Positions 1-8,890 of a stretch of 20,770 nt of DNA are shown in pieces; the first letter of the stretch is position 1, and each line of letters begins with the position of its first letter. The DNA lies in the NCBI GenBank assembly GCA_046302815.1, contig JBKCHO010000099.1, positions 1 through 20,770 of the forward strand, given 5' to 3'. This DNA is from JALRAP01 sp046302815 (GTDB lineage Bacteria; Bacteroidota; Bacteroidia; AKYH767-A; OLB10). The translations under genes and the position numbers were made by a program. The notes beneath the pieces were generated by a model. That model was not told the DNA's origin. It ran no database searches and saw only the letters and a program-made list of their open reading frames with translations.

Positions 1-72
1 GGGTATTTTTCATTGGTCAAAAAGATCATCGAACCGATTTTTAAAATTCTAGGTTTAATAAAGATCGATTAA
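1..72 (+). CDS. possible 3' end of an upstream gene (partial)
   Basis: One forward frame is open from the window edge for 23 codons and ends with TAA at 70-72. The encoded tail is hydrophobic and basic (ends GLIKID) and resembles the C-terminus of a membrane-associated or globular enzyme. The other two forward frames close earlier, at 42-44 and 50-52. With so few codons this could be chance, and I recognise no family. Confidence 0.25.
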   Translation, partial: GYFSLVKKIIEPIFKILGLIKID

Positions 73-113
73 AGAGCGAAACAGTTTGTAAACTATTTCG
101 TACAAATCGGTTC
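31..113. repeat. nested inverted repeats in the adhesin leader
   Basis: An outer pair of perfect 10-base arms (GAACCGATTT at 31-40 and its reverse complement at 104-113) encloses an inner imperfect hairpin at 77-100. The inner arms are 11 bases with one mismatch and a 2-base loop. The inner hairpin has no following T-run, so it is not a classical terminator. The structure ends 38 bases before the giant adhesin start codon and could be an operator, an mRNA leader fold, or the processing end of an upstream transcript. The arms are visible directly; the role is unknown. Confidence 0.5.
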
Positions 114-151
114 AATGTTATGACCACAGTTTTTAGAAAAAAAATATTCAG

Positions 152-3100
152 ATGATAAAAAGCCTTGATTTCGCTGTAAAACAGGTCGTTGCCTTTTGGA
201 TTATGTTGATTTCATTGCTGTTAACCACCCAGGTTTCCAACAGCCAATCCACCTGTTCGAACCCAACCCAAATTTCAGGTTTTGGTGTAGATGGGGATGT
301 TCAAGCAAATACACCAGCCTCTGTGTTGGGAGATTCTTGGTTCAGCAGCCCCTCTTTTCCGGGTACTGGAGTTGGCGTAATTGGGTCAGATTCATCCACT
401 GCTATCCCTGCCATTTCAGCAGCTCAATTCAATGCCATCATTCAATCAGGAGCCACCTCCCAGGACCGTAACCGCACCTATTTACAAAGAATGGCATACC
501 CATTTTTATCAGTCGTTAATAGCAATACCTTAATAGATGCTTTTTCTGGTCGAGATAATATTTCCCCGGATACCACCGCTTTCGCAGGCAGTAATAAGAA
601 TGGCGATAACCCATCGAATTGGAACATTGCTGTGTCTTCTGTGCCTAACAAAAATGACATCATAGATATTGGTGGACACCTCAGAAGAAGCGGAGTAGAT
701 AACAAGTTGTGGATGTTCGCATATGTGACCAAGCTTGCAACAACAGGTGACAGCTATACGGATATAGAAATATATAGAAGTGTTCCTGTATTTAATCCAG
801 CTACGGGCAACTTCTCAAACACTGGACCTACCGCCACAGGAGGTCACTCATCATTTAGTTTCAGCTCTTCAGGTGCTATATCTGTTCCCGGAGATATTCT
901 TGTTTGTCTGAATTACAATGCCACAAGCGGTGTGGCCTCAATCCGAATCTGGTGCAACATCAACAACCTTGATGGAAATGGAAATGGTATAGCATGGTTC
1001 AATGCGTTACCAGGCAGGCCGTTTAATTTCACAGGTGATTTTATTACAGGAGCGGGATCCAATGGATATGGTTATGCAGAAATATCCTCCCTTTCAGGTG
1101 CCTCTTGTCTTGTATATAGTGTACTCAATGGTAATCCTACCCAAGCAGGTTATTGGGGGAACTTGTCAGGATCATCTGCATCTTATAGTTCAAACCTAGA
1201 TGCTGGACAGCTTGTCAATATTGCGATGAACTTTACCGATTTCGGACTTGATTTTGCAACTGTAACAGGACCTTGTTCCAATGTTTTTGGTGCTTTGCTA
1301 TTCAAAACACGATCTTCCTCTTCATTCTCATCCGAATTAAAAGATGTAAGCGGTCCTTTTGAGTTTGCTAACTTCTCAGAGGTTCAAGCTAATGCTGGTC
1401 CGGACATGGTTTTAAATTGTAACACCACATCAATTAATCTAGCCGGATCAACACCTACCCAAGGTGTAACTGTTACATGGAGTGCCTTGAGTGGAAATAT
1501 CGTATCAGGGGCCAACTCTTTTGCACCTGTTGTGAACCAGCCCGGAGTTTATGTCATGTATGTGCAAAGTCCTACCATTAGCACTTGTGTAGCTACCGAT
1601 ACAGTTGTGGTTACCCTCGATAACTTACTTCCAATAGCAAATGCTGGAACGGATAAATCTATTACTTGTTCAACTCCTAGTGCCGTCCTCGAAGGGTCCT
1701 CCAATATAGCATCAGCGGTTTATTCGTGGACTGGGTTATCAGGATCCAATCTTATAAGTGGTGCTACTACATCGAGTCCACTTGCCGGCGCTGGATGCTA
1801 TATCTTGACCATCACCAATCCAGAAAATGGCTGCTCATCCACCGATACGGTTTGTGTAATCGCCAATACGGAAACCCCGACCATAAATGCAACCTCTATT
1901 TTGAATGCAGCATGTTTCTCCTATTGCGATGGCTCTATTACTGCAACTGCTTCCGGTGCATTTGGTCCCTACACTTATGCTTGGTCTACGGGTGCAACAT
2001 CATCCAGTATAAACGGACTTTGTGCAGGAAACTATACCGTCACTGCAACAGGCACAAACGGCTGCTCCACAACTTCAGTACTGTCCGTACAACAACCACT
2101 ATTGCCATTAACTGTGGCTAGTTTCTCTATTCAAAATGCAAGTTGTAATGGTGCTTTGGATGGCTCGGCAACTGTGGTTGGCGCAGGAGGAACAGCACCT
2201 TATTCATATCTCTGGAGTAATGGGTCCACAGGAGCTTCTTCAGGTAATGTGCTGGCTGGAACTTACACGGTAACAATAATCGATGCCAATGGTTGCAATG
2301 TGGTCTCTGCCGCATTGAATGTGTCACAGCCTAATTCTTTGTCTGCATTTGCTAATGCAGTAACTAACGCTTCCTGTTTTGGAGGCACTGACGGATCAAT
2401 TGACTTGTCCGTTTCAGGTGGAACGGCCCCCTATACATATTCATGGAGCAACGGTATTACCAATGAGGATTTACAGTTGGTACCAAGCGGCTCTTATTCC
2501 GTAACCGTAACAGACAATAATGGATGTTCATTTTTATATAATGCTTCAATTGGTCAGCCAGCAGCTCCATTGTCTGCAGCTTCCATTTTTACTCTTCCTG
2601 TTTCCTGTTTTTCTGGAAGTAATGGTTTTGCTAACTTGAACCCATCCGGAGGAACTGCGCCGTACACTTATGCTTGGAGCAATGGACAATCAAGTCAGTC
2701 AATTAATGGTTTGATTGCAGGAGCCTATGCTGTCATAGTTACGGATGCCAATGGTTGTACCGCATCTGGCAACGCCATAGTTTCAGAACCATCTCAACTT
2801 GTTGCTACCTCGACATCTATTCAAGCTGTACAGTGTAATGGCGGAGCCGATGGCTCCATAAACGCATCCATAACTGGTGGCGTAGGTCCATACCTTTATG
2901 CTTGGAGCAACGGGGCTTCTACAGAGGATTTAAACGGATTGCAGGCAGGTTCCTATAATCTCACTGTTACGGATGCAAACGGATGTACTGCAGTGCTTAC
3001 CAGTATCATTTCCGAACCAGTAGCTTCTCTTAATGTGGTATTATCTGGATCTCAAAATGCCTCTTGTTTTGGCTTCTCCGATGGAAGCATAACTGTTTCA

Positions 3101-6100
3101 GTAAGTGGAGGTACTCCAGGATATGTTTATTTATGGAGCAATGGTTCAACTGCTGCATCTGTTTCCGGACTGGCTTCAGGAAATTATTCTGTAACTGTAA
3201 CCGACGCTAATGGCTGTATTTCCAATGATAATTACTTCATTGGTCAGCCAGCTGCTCCATTAACGGCTCAGGCAAACACAACCTTAAATGTTTCTTGCTT
3301 TGGAGGTGCTAACGGCTCTGTATCAGTGAATGTTGCCGGTGGCACAACTCCTTACTCCTTCAATTGGAGCAACGGATCAACAAACCAAAACCTTACATCG
3401 GTATCTTCTGGAAACTATATGCTTTCAATAACAGATGCCAATGGTTGTATAGCTTCACTTTCAACGAGCATCAGTCAACCCATAGCACCGCTTAATGCCT
3501 CGGTTGGTGTTTTGCAAAATGTATCATGTAATTCTGGTGTTGATGGCCAAATCAACGCGATTGTTAGTGGAGGTACTGCGCCCTATGCATATGTATGGAG
3601 CACTGGATCTACCCAATCATCCATTAGTGGTTTAAGTGCTGGAAGTTATTCAGTAACTGTTACAGATGCGAATGGATGTACCTCAATATCGAATACTACA
3701 GTTTCCGAGCCTGTTGCAGCATTGAATGTGCAGTCCGCTGTTGTCTCAAATATTTCTTGCTTTAGTGGAAACAATGGCACTATCGATTTGTCCGTTTCGG
3801 GAGGTACTGCGCCCTATACCTATTTGTGGAATACGGGTGCAACATCCGCCAACATTTCTGGACTTGCAGCTGGTTCATATACAGTTACCGTAACAGATGC
3901 CAATGGATGTACACAGATTGCATCAAACACGATTACCCAACCAACAGGATCCTTGTCGGCGACCTTGAATATTTCGCAGAATGTTGCATGTTATGGCGAA
4001 GGAACAGGTTCTTTGGATTTAAGTGTAAGCGGTGGTACTTTGCCGTATGCTTTCTTATGGAGCAACGGATCTTCCTCTGAGGATATAGGAAACCTTCCAA
4101 TTGGAACTTATACGGTTTCTGTTACGGATGCGAATGGATGTATTGCATCTGCAACCGCATTCATCAACCAACCTTTGGCTCCGTTAGCATCTAATATCTC
4201 ATCCGTTTCGAATGTAAATTGCCAAGGCGGATCAGATGGATCGGTTGCTGTTAATGTTTCAGGTGGGACTTTGCCATATGTATACTCATGGAGCAATGGT
4301 GCGTCCTCCGCAAATCTCGTCTCATTGGCTGCTGGAAGTTATACAGTTCAGATAACCGATGCTAATGGTTGCACCTTGGTTCAAAGTGTTCAAATTACGG
4401 AACCCTCCCAACCCCTTTCAGTAAATTCCATTTCAATAACTCAAGTGTCTTGTTTTGGAGGAAACAACGGCTCAATATCAACATTGGTTAATGGAGGTAC
4501 TGCTCCATACACATACACTTGGAGCAATGGCTCTAATACTTCTGATTTAACAGGACTCACACAAGGCAACTACACTTTGCAGGTTACCGATGCAAACGGC
4601 TGTACCACTAGCACGGTAGCTTCAATTGGGCAGCCTGCTGCCCCACTTAGTATTTCAACTTCATCTATTGTCAGTGTATCCTGTTTCGGAGGTAATGATG
4701 GTCAAATTGCAATCACAGCAAATAATGGAACCGCTCCCTACTCGTATGCATGGACTTCGGGTTCGATAGCTTCAGCCATATCGGGAATTTCAAGTGGCAC
4801 ATACGGTGTCCAGGTTACTGATGCTAATGGATGTACAGAGTCTGTTTCATTCTTTGTCAATCAACCTTCGGCTCCTTTGGCTGTCAATGCAGTTTCAATA
4901 TCAGATGTTTCATGTAATGGCGGATCTAATGGGGCTATCAATCTTTCTGCCAATGGTGGCACGGGTCCCTACTCCTTTTTATGGAATATCGGTTCAACAA
5001 GCGAGGACTTGTTGAATTTAGCTTCAGGAACTTATTCTTGTGTTATCACAGATGCCAATGGTTGTATTGATTCTGTGAATCAAACCATATCACAGCCATT
5101 TGCCCCTCTTAATAGTTTTGCCACTATCAATCAACAAGTGAATTGTTTCGGGGGAAGTGATGCTAGCGTTGATTTATCTGTATCGGGTGGTACGGCACCT
5201 TATAGTTACTCTTGGAGTAATGGATCCTCTAACCAGGATCTATCTGGACTTTCAGCAGGAATATATGGTGTGCTTATAATTGATGCAAACGGATGCCAGG
5301 ATTCTGCATCGGTAAGCATATCCCAGCCACAGGCTGCACTGGCTTTGGCCTATAGCTCTACAGTTCCTGTGTCTTGTTCGGGCGGAAACAATGGAGCAAT
5401 CGACTTATCTGTTACTGGCGGCACCTCGCCATACTTTTACCAGTGGAGCAACGGTTCTGCCAATGAGGATTTGACCGGACTTTCATCAGGTACATATGCC
5501 GTTTTTGTGATAGATGCAAACGGTTGCTCAGATTCTCTATCTGTTTTCATCGGTCAGCCCCAAGCTAACCTTGCTGTAAGCGCCAATTCCGTTTCGAATG
5601 TGGATTGCTTCGGAAACACCACCGGATCAATTGATCTATCTGTAGGCGGTGGCACAGCGCCTTATGCTTACCAATGGAATAATGGATCAGTGAGCGAAGA
5701 TCTTCTATCGATACCTGCCGGTATTTATACTGTAAGCGTTTTGGATGCGAATGGATGTTATGGAAGTATTAGCATAACTGTGAATGAACCATCTAATCCA
5801 TTGGCATCAACGGCTACGGTAACGCAGCAAGTGAATTGTTTTGCTGGTAACGATGGCAGCATTGATTTGTCAGTATCAGGTGGTACCGCTCCCTATACTT
5901 ATTTATGGAGTAACGGATCAAATAGTGAGGATCTAAACGGACTCTCATCAGGTACTTACTCGGTTATCATTACAGATGCTAATGGTTGCAATGATTCAAG
6001 TTTCTTGTTCGTTGGACAGCCGCAAGCTTCACTTTCCTTGAATGCGGCATCTACAACAGATGTGGATTGCTTCGGCAACAGTACCGGTTCAATAGACTTG

Positions 6101-8842
6101 GCTGTAACCGATGGTACCGCACCTTATGCTTATCAGTGGAGCAATGGTTCATCCAATGAGGACATATCTGGACTTTCATCGGGTACATATACTGTTTTGG
6201 TAACCGATGCAAATGGCTGTTCCGACTCCTTGTCGTTAGTGATTGGACAGCCTCAGGCCGCTCTCGCAGTAAGCGCCAATTCGGTTTCAAATGTGGATTG
6301 TTTCGGCAATAGCACAGGTTCAATCGATCTCTCAGTAGGTGGCGGTACGGCACCTTATAACTACCTATGGAGTGACGGGTCGGTTACCGAAGATTTGCAG
6401 TTCATTTCCGCAGGCACCTATGTTGTGAGCGTTGTGGATGCAAATGGATGTGACGCTACTTTGAGCGTCACAGTGAATGAACCAGCCAATCCATTGGCTT
6501 CTTCGGCTTCTGTTACACAACAAGTGAACTGCTTTGCTGGAAACGATGGGAGCATAGATTTAACCGTCACGGGTGGTACCGCTCCATATGGCTTCTCTTG
6601 GAGCAATGGATCGGTAGATGAGGACTTGAATGGACTTTCCGCTGGCACTTACTCTGTTATCATTATAGATTCTAATGGATGCAGTGATTCGGCAATAGTG
6701 GTTATTGTACAGCCCCAAGCTGCACTTGCATTAAGTACGGTTTCTACTAGTGATGTAGATTGCTTCGGAAATAGCAATGGATCAATTGATCTTTCGGTTT
6801 CTGGTGGTACTGTGCCATATTCCTATCAGTGGAGTAACGGATCAAACAGCGAGGATCTAAATGGAATACCTTCTGGAATTTATACGGTATTGGTACTGGA
6901 TGCAAATGGTTGTTTGGATTCATTGTCCGCTAACATAACCCAACCTGCCGATTCTCTTGCTTTAGCAATTACTTCAGTTAGCGATGTCGACTGCTATGGA
7001 TCTAGTACAGGTTCTATTGATCTTGGTGTAAGCGGTGGAACGCAGCCTTACAGTTATTCTTGGAGCAATGGTGATGTTACACAAGATCTGAACGGAGTAG
7101 GCGCTGGAACTTATACGGTAACCGTTGTAGATATTAATGGATGTCAATCAACAATAACTATTGGTGTAGGTGAGCCTATCAATCCAATTTCAAACAGTAT
7201 TAATGTTAGTCAGGAGGTGAATTGTTTTAACGGTAATGATGGAGCAATCGATTTGAATGTTTCAGGAGGTACATCGCCTTATTCGTATGCTTGGAGCAAT
7301 GGCGCTACAACTCAAAACATCACCAACCTTTCAAGTGGAAACTACTCGGTTCTCATTATTGATGCCAATGGATGTGTTGATTCTGCAACTGCATTTGTGA
7401 ATCAACCTCAAGACTCACTTTCTTTGGCTGTAGGAGTAATCCAGCAGGTAAATTGTTTCGGTGGCAATGATGGATCTATTGATCTGAATACAACTGGAGG
7501 AACCAATCCATATGCCTTTCAGTGGAGTAATGGATCTATAACTGAGGACATATCAAATATAGTGGCAGGTACTTATACGGTAACCATCACAGATGCAAAT
7601 GGATGTACGAATACATTGTCAGTGGTTATTAACCAACCAGCCGAGGAATTGGTTATTCAGCAAACTTCTGTACAGGATGTATTGTGTTTCGGCGGCGATG
7701 ATGCATCCATAGATCTTACTATCACAGGCGGAACACTTCCATATTCATTTGTCTGGAGCAATGGTGCAAGCTCTGAAGACCTTACAGGTATTGGGGCTGG
7801 TGCATATTCTGTCACTGTTACAGATTTGAATGGTTGTACCATAGCTCAGAATTTCCAAATTACACAGCCTAGCGCAGCACTTTCGGTGTCTGGAGCAACA
7901 TTGGTAGGTGATTGTATCAACAACATCGGTGGCGACATCAATATCACACCTGCAGGAGGAACAGCTCCCTATTCTTACCTATGGAACACGGGAGCTACTT
8001 CACAGAATTTGAACAACCAGCCGTCTGCTGCATACTCTGTAACTGTTACGGATGCAAACGGATGTACGACTACAACGGACTTTGTTTTGGCAAACAGTGC
8101 TTATGTGTATGTTCAGATTACTGATCCGGAAATTTGTGTAGGAGATTCCGCATTATTAAAGGTAAATGTGAATGTTCCGGCCACCTATCAGTGGTACTAT
8201 AACAATACCCCAATCCAGGGTGCCGTAAATGATGAATACCAGGCTTATGTGCAAGGGTTTTACAAATGCGAAGTCAACTCGGTTTGTGGAGTAGTTATGT
8301 CCGATTCAGTGGATGTAACAGTGAGGTCTTTAACCGGAGCCTCAATCAGCAGCAATCAAATATTATGTCCGCCCGAAAGCGTCGAGTTGGTTGCAACGGG
8401 TGGTGTCAATTACGAATGGTCTCCCACAATCTATATTTCTGACCCCAACGCCTCAAACCCTGTTGTTAATCCAAGAGAATCCACAACTTATACGGTGTTG
8501 GTGACAGATGATTTCGGATGTAAGATGAGCATGTCTGTTGATATCACAGTTGTTTGTGATACCATGTTGATTCCTACCGGCTTTTCACCCAATGATGACG
8601 GCGTGAATGATGGATATGAGATCGAAGGGATAGAAAATTATCCTGGTAATATCTTGTATATATATAACCGTTGGGGTAACCTAATATACAAGGCCAAGGA
8701 CTACAAGAATAATTGGACTGGAGAGTGTAATGTCTCAGGAATCCAATTCGGTCAAAAATTGCCCTCTGGTACTTATTACTATATTCTTGATTTAAACGAT
8801 GGCCAAAAACCTAGAAACGGCTATATCATCCTCAGAAGGTAA
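152..8842 (+). CDS. giant SprB-repeat T9SS-secreted surface adhesin
   Basis: This encodes a 2896-residue secreted protein. An N-terminal signal peptide (hydrophobic core VAFWIMLISLLLTT) spans about residues 1-31. A unique beta-rich domain covers roughly 33-405 and ends with a conserved-looking TRSSSSFSSELKD motif. Two Ig/PKD-like modules each open with ANAG-D (from about 411 and 495). Next come 27 SprB repeats (about 585-2650), two more Ig-like modules (about 2655-2800), and a gliding-type C-terminal domain from about 2805 (IPTGFSPNDDGVND, IYNRWGN, LPSGTYYY). That last domain is the T9SS type B sorting signal (CHU_C family), so the protein should cross the outer membrane through the T9SS and sit on or leave the cell surface. 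In Flavobacterium johnsoniae, SprB is a mobile gliding adhesin of similar design but roughly twice the length. The start is the ATG that begins the signal peptide, with an A-rich leader and no Shine-Dalgarno sequence. The PorP/SprF gene downstream supports the role. Whether it serves gliding or only attachment is not shown. Confidence 0.93.
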   Translation: MIKSLDFAVKQVVAFWIMLISLLLTTQVSNSQSTCSNPTQISGFGVDGDVQANTPASVLGDSWFSSPSFPGTGVGVIGSDSSTAIPAISAAQFNAIIQSGATSQDRNRTYLQRMAYPFLSVVNSNTLIDAFSGRDNISPDTTAFAGSNKNGDNPSNWNIAVSSVPNKNDIIDIGGHLRRSGVDNKLWMFAYVTKLATTGDSYTDIEIYRSVPVFNPATGNFSNTGPTATGGHSSFSFSSSGAISVPGDILVCLNYNATSGVASIRIWCNINNLDGNGNGIAWFNALPGRPFNFTGDFITGAGSNGYGYAEISSLSGASCLVYSVLNGNPTQAGYWGNLSGSSASYSSNLDAGQLVNIAMNFTDFGLDFATVTGPCSNVFGALLFKTRSSSSFSSELKDVSGPFEFANFSEVQANAGPDMVLNCNTTSINLAGSTPTQGVTVTWSALSGNIVSGANSFAPVVNQPGVYVMYVQSPTISTCVATDTVVVTLDNLLPIANAGTDKSITCSTPSAVLEGSSNIASAVYSWTGLSGSNLISGATTSSPLAGAGCYILTITNPENGCSSTDTVCVIANTETPTINATSILNAACFSYCDGSITATASGAFGPYTYAWSTGATSSSINGLCAGNYTVTATGTNGCSTTSVLSVQQPLLPLTVASFSIQNASCNGALDGSATVVGAGGTAPYSYLWSNGSTGASSGNVLAGTYTVTIIDANGCNVVSAALNVSQPNSLSAFANAVTNASCFGGTDGSIDLSVSGGTAPYTYSWSNGITNEDLQLVPSGSYSVTVTDNNGCSFLYNASIGQPAAPLSAASIFTLPVSCFSGSNGFANLNPSGGTAPYTYAWSNGQSSQSINGLIAGAYAVIVTDANGCTASGNAIVSEPSQLVATSTSIQAVQCNGGADGSINASITGGVGPYLYAWSNGASTEDLNGLQAGSYNLTVTDANGCTAVLTSIISEPVASLNVVLSGSQNASCFGFSDGSITVSVSGGTPGYVYLWSNGSTAASVSGLASGNYSVTVTDANGCISNDNYFIGQPAAPLTAQANTTLNVSCFGGANGSVSVNVAGGTTPYSFNWSNGSTNQNLTSVSSGNYMLSITDANGCIASLSTSISQPIAPLNASVGVLQNVSCNSGVDGQINAIVSGGTAPYAYVWSTGSTQSSISGLSAGSYSVTVTDANGCTSISNTTVSEPVAALNVQSAVVSNISCFSGNNGTIDLSVSGGTAPYTYLWNTGATSANISGLAAGSYTVTVTDANGCTQIASNTITQPTGSLSATLNISQNVACYGEGTGSLDLSVSGGTLPYAFLWSNGSSSEDIGNLPIGTYTVSVTDANGCIASATAFINQPLAPLASNISSVSNVNCQGGSDGSVAVNVSGGTLPYVYSWSNGASSANLVSLAAGSYTVQITDANGCTLVQSVQITEPSQPLSVNSISITQVSCFGGNNGSISTLVNGGTAPYTYTWSNGSNTSDLTGLTQGNYTLQVTDANGCTTSTVASIGQPAAPLSISTSSIVSVSCFGGNDGQIAITANNGTAPYSYAWTSGSIASAISGISSGTYGVQVTDANGCTESVSFFVNQPSAPLAVNAVSISDVSCNGGSNGAINLSANGGTGPYSFLWNIGSTSEDLLNLASGTYSCVITDANGCIDSVNQTISQPFAPLNSFATINQQVNCFGGSDASVDLSVSGGTAPYSYSWSNGSSNQDLSGLSAGIYGVLIIDANGCQDSASVSISQPQAALALAYSSTVPVSCSGGNNGAIDLSVTGGTSPYFYQWSNGSANEDLTGLSSGTYAVFVIDANGCSDSLSVFIGQPQANLAVSANSVSNVDCFGNTTGSIDLSVGGGTAPYAYQWNNGSVSEDLLSIPAGIYTVSVLDANGCYGSISITVNEPSNPLASTATVTQQVNCFAGNDGSIDLSVSGGTAPYTYLWSNGSNSEDLNGLSSGTYSVIITDANGCNDSSFLFVGQPQASLSLNAASTTDVDCFGNSTGSIDLAVTDGTAPYAYQWSNGSSNEDISGLSSGTYTVLVTDANGCSDSLSLVIGQPQAALAVSANSVSNVDCFGNSTGSIDLSVGGGTAPYNYLWSDGSVTEDLQFISAGTYVVSVVDANGCDATLSVTVNEPANPLASSASVTQQVNCFAGNDGSIDLTVTGGTAPYGFSWSNGSVDEDLNGLSAGTYSVIIIDSNGCSDSAIVVIVQPQAALALSTVSTSDVDCFGNSNGSIDLSVSGGTVPYSYQWSNGSNSEDLNGIPSGIYTVLVLDANGCLDSLSANITQPADSLALAITSVSDVDCYGSSTGSIDLGVSGGTQPYSYSWSNGDVTQDLNGVGAGTYTVTVVDINGCQSTITIGVGEPINPISNSINVSQEVNCFNGNDGAIDLNVSGGTSPYSYAWSNGATTQNITNLSSGNYSVLIIDANGCVDSATAFVNQPQDSLSLAVGVIQQVNCFGGNDGSIDLNTTGGTNPYAFQWSNGSITEDISNIVAGTYTVTITDANGCTNTLSVVINQPAEELVIQQTSVQDVLCFGGDDASIDLTITGGTLPYSFVWSNGASSEDLTGIGAGAYSVTVTDLNGCTIAQNFQITQPSAALSVSGATLVGDCINNIGGDINITPAGGTAPYSYLWNTGATSQNLNNQPSAAYSVTVTDANGCTTTTDFVLANSAYVYVQITDPEICVGDSALLKVNVNVPATYQWYYNNTPIQGAVNDEYQAYVQGFYKCEVNSVCGVVMSDSVDVTVRSLTGASISSNQILCPPESVELVATGGVNYEWSPTIYISDPNASNPVVNPRESTTYTVLVTDDFGCKMSMSVDITVVCDTMLIPTGFSPNDDGVNDGYEIEGIENYPGNILYIYNRWGNLIYKAKDYKNNWTGECNVSGIQFGQKLPSGTYYYILDLNDGQKPRNGYIILRR
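1904..8101 (+). repeat. 27 tandem SprB repeats (about 231 bp each)
   Basis: The array repeats every 231 bp (77 residues) with almost no length variation. Unit starts fall at 1904, 2135, 2366, 2597, 2825 and then every 231 bp to 7907. Only the fourth unit is one codon shorter. Each unit follows the pattern xVxCFGGxDGSIDLSVSGG, TAPYxYxWSNGS, EDLxGLxxGTYxVxVTDANGC, then xxQPxxxL. The first and last units are the most divergent, as often seen at the edges of tandem arrays. Two cysteines recur per unit, about 50 residues apart. Repeats of this type are modelled as Ig-like beta-sandwich modules that form a long stalk. Confidence 0.97.
5135..7213 (+). repeat. three 693-bp super-repeats inside the SprB array
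   Basis: Units 15-17, 18-20 and 21-23 form three successive copies of a three-unit block, 693 bp each. The first unit of each block opens with QVNCF, the second with PVSC or DVDC, and the third with NVDC or DVDC. The third unit ends in a linker of the form EPxNPxxxxxxVxQ. Linkers such as ANSVSNVDCFGN recur 693 bp apart (for example near 5576 and 6269). This points to past duplication of three units at once, not single-unit slippage. Confidence 0.8.
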
Positions 8843-8890
8843 AAAGTTTCTTGGCATAAATAAAAATATTGCAATAACTATAATGCGCAA

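Noticed and set aside
1904..8101. Regular 231-bp periodicity as a CRISPR array or mobile repeat
   Set aside because: The period lies inside one open reading frame, is a multiple of three, and encodes SprB modules. There are no short identical repeats with unique spacers.
1904..8101. Assembly artefact (false expansion) of the repeat array
   Set aside because: All units differ at many synonymous positions, so each has a unique sequence, and the frame is unbroken throughout. Collapse of truly identical copies cannot be excluded.
8851..8884. Sigma-70-like TTGGCA and TATAAT, or a sigma-54-like TGGCA...TTGC, upstream of the porP-like gene
   Set aside because: The spacing is 22 bases for the first and the doublets are 18 apart for the second, both outside the allowed range. 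Read-through from the adhesin gene is simpler.
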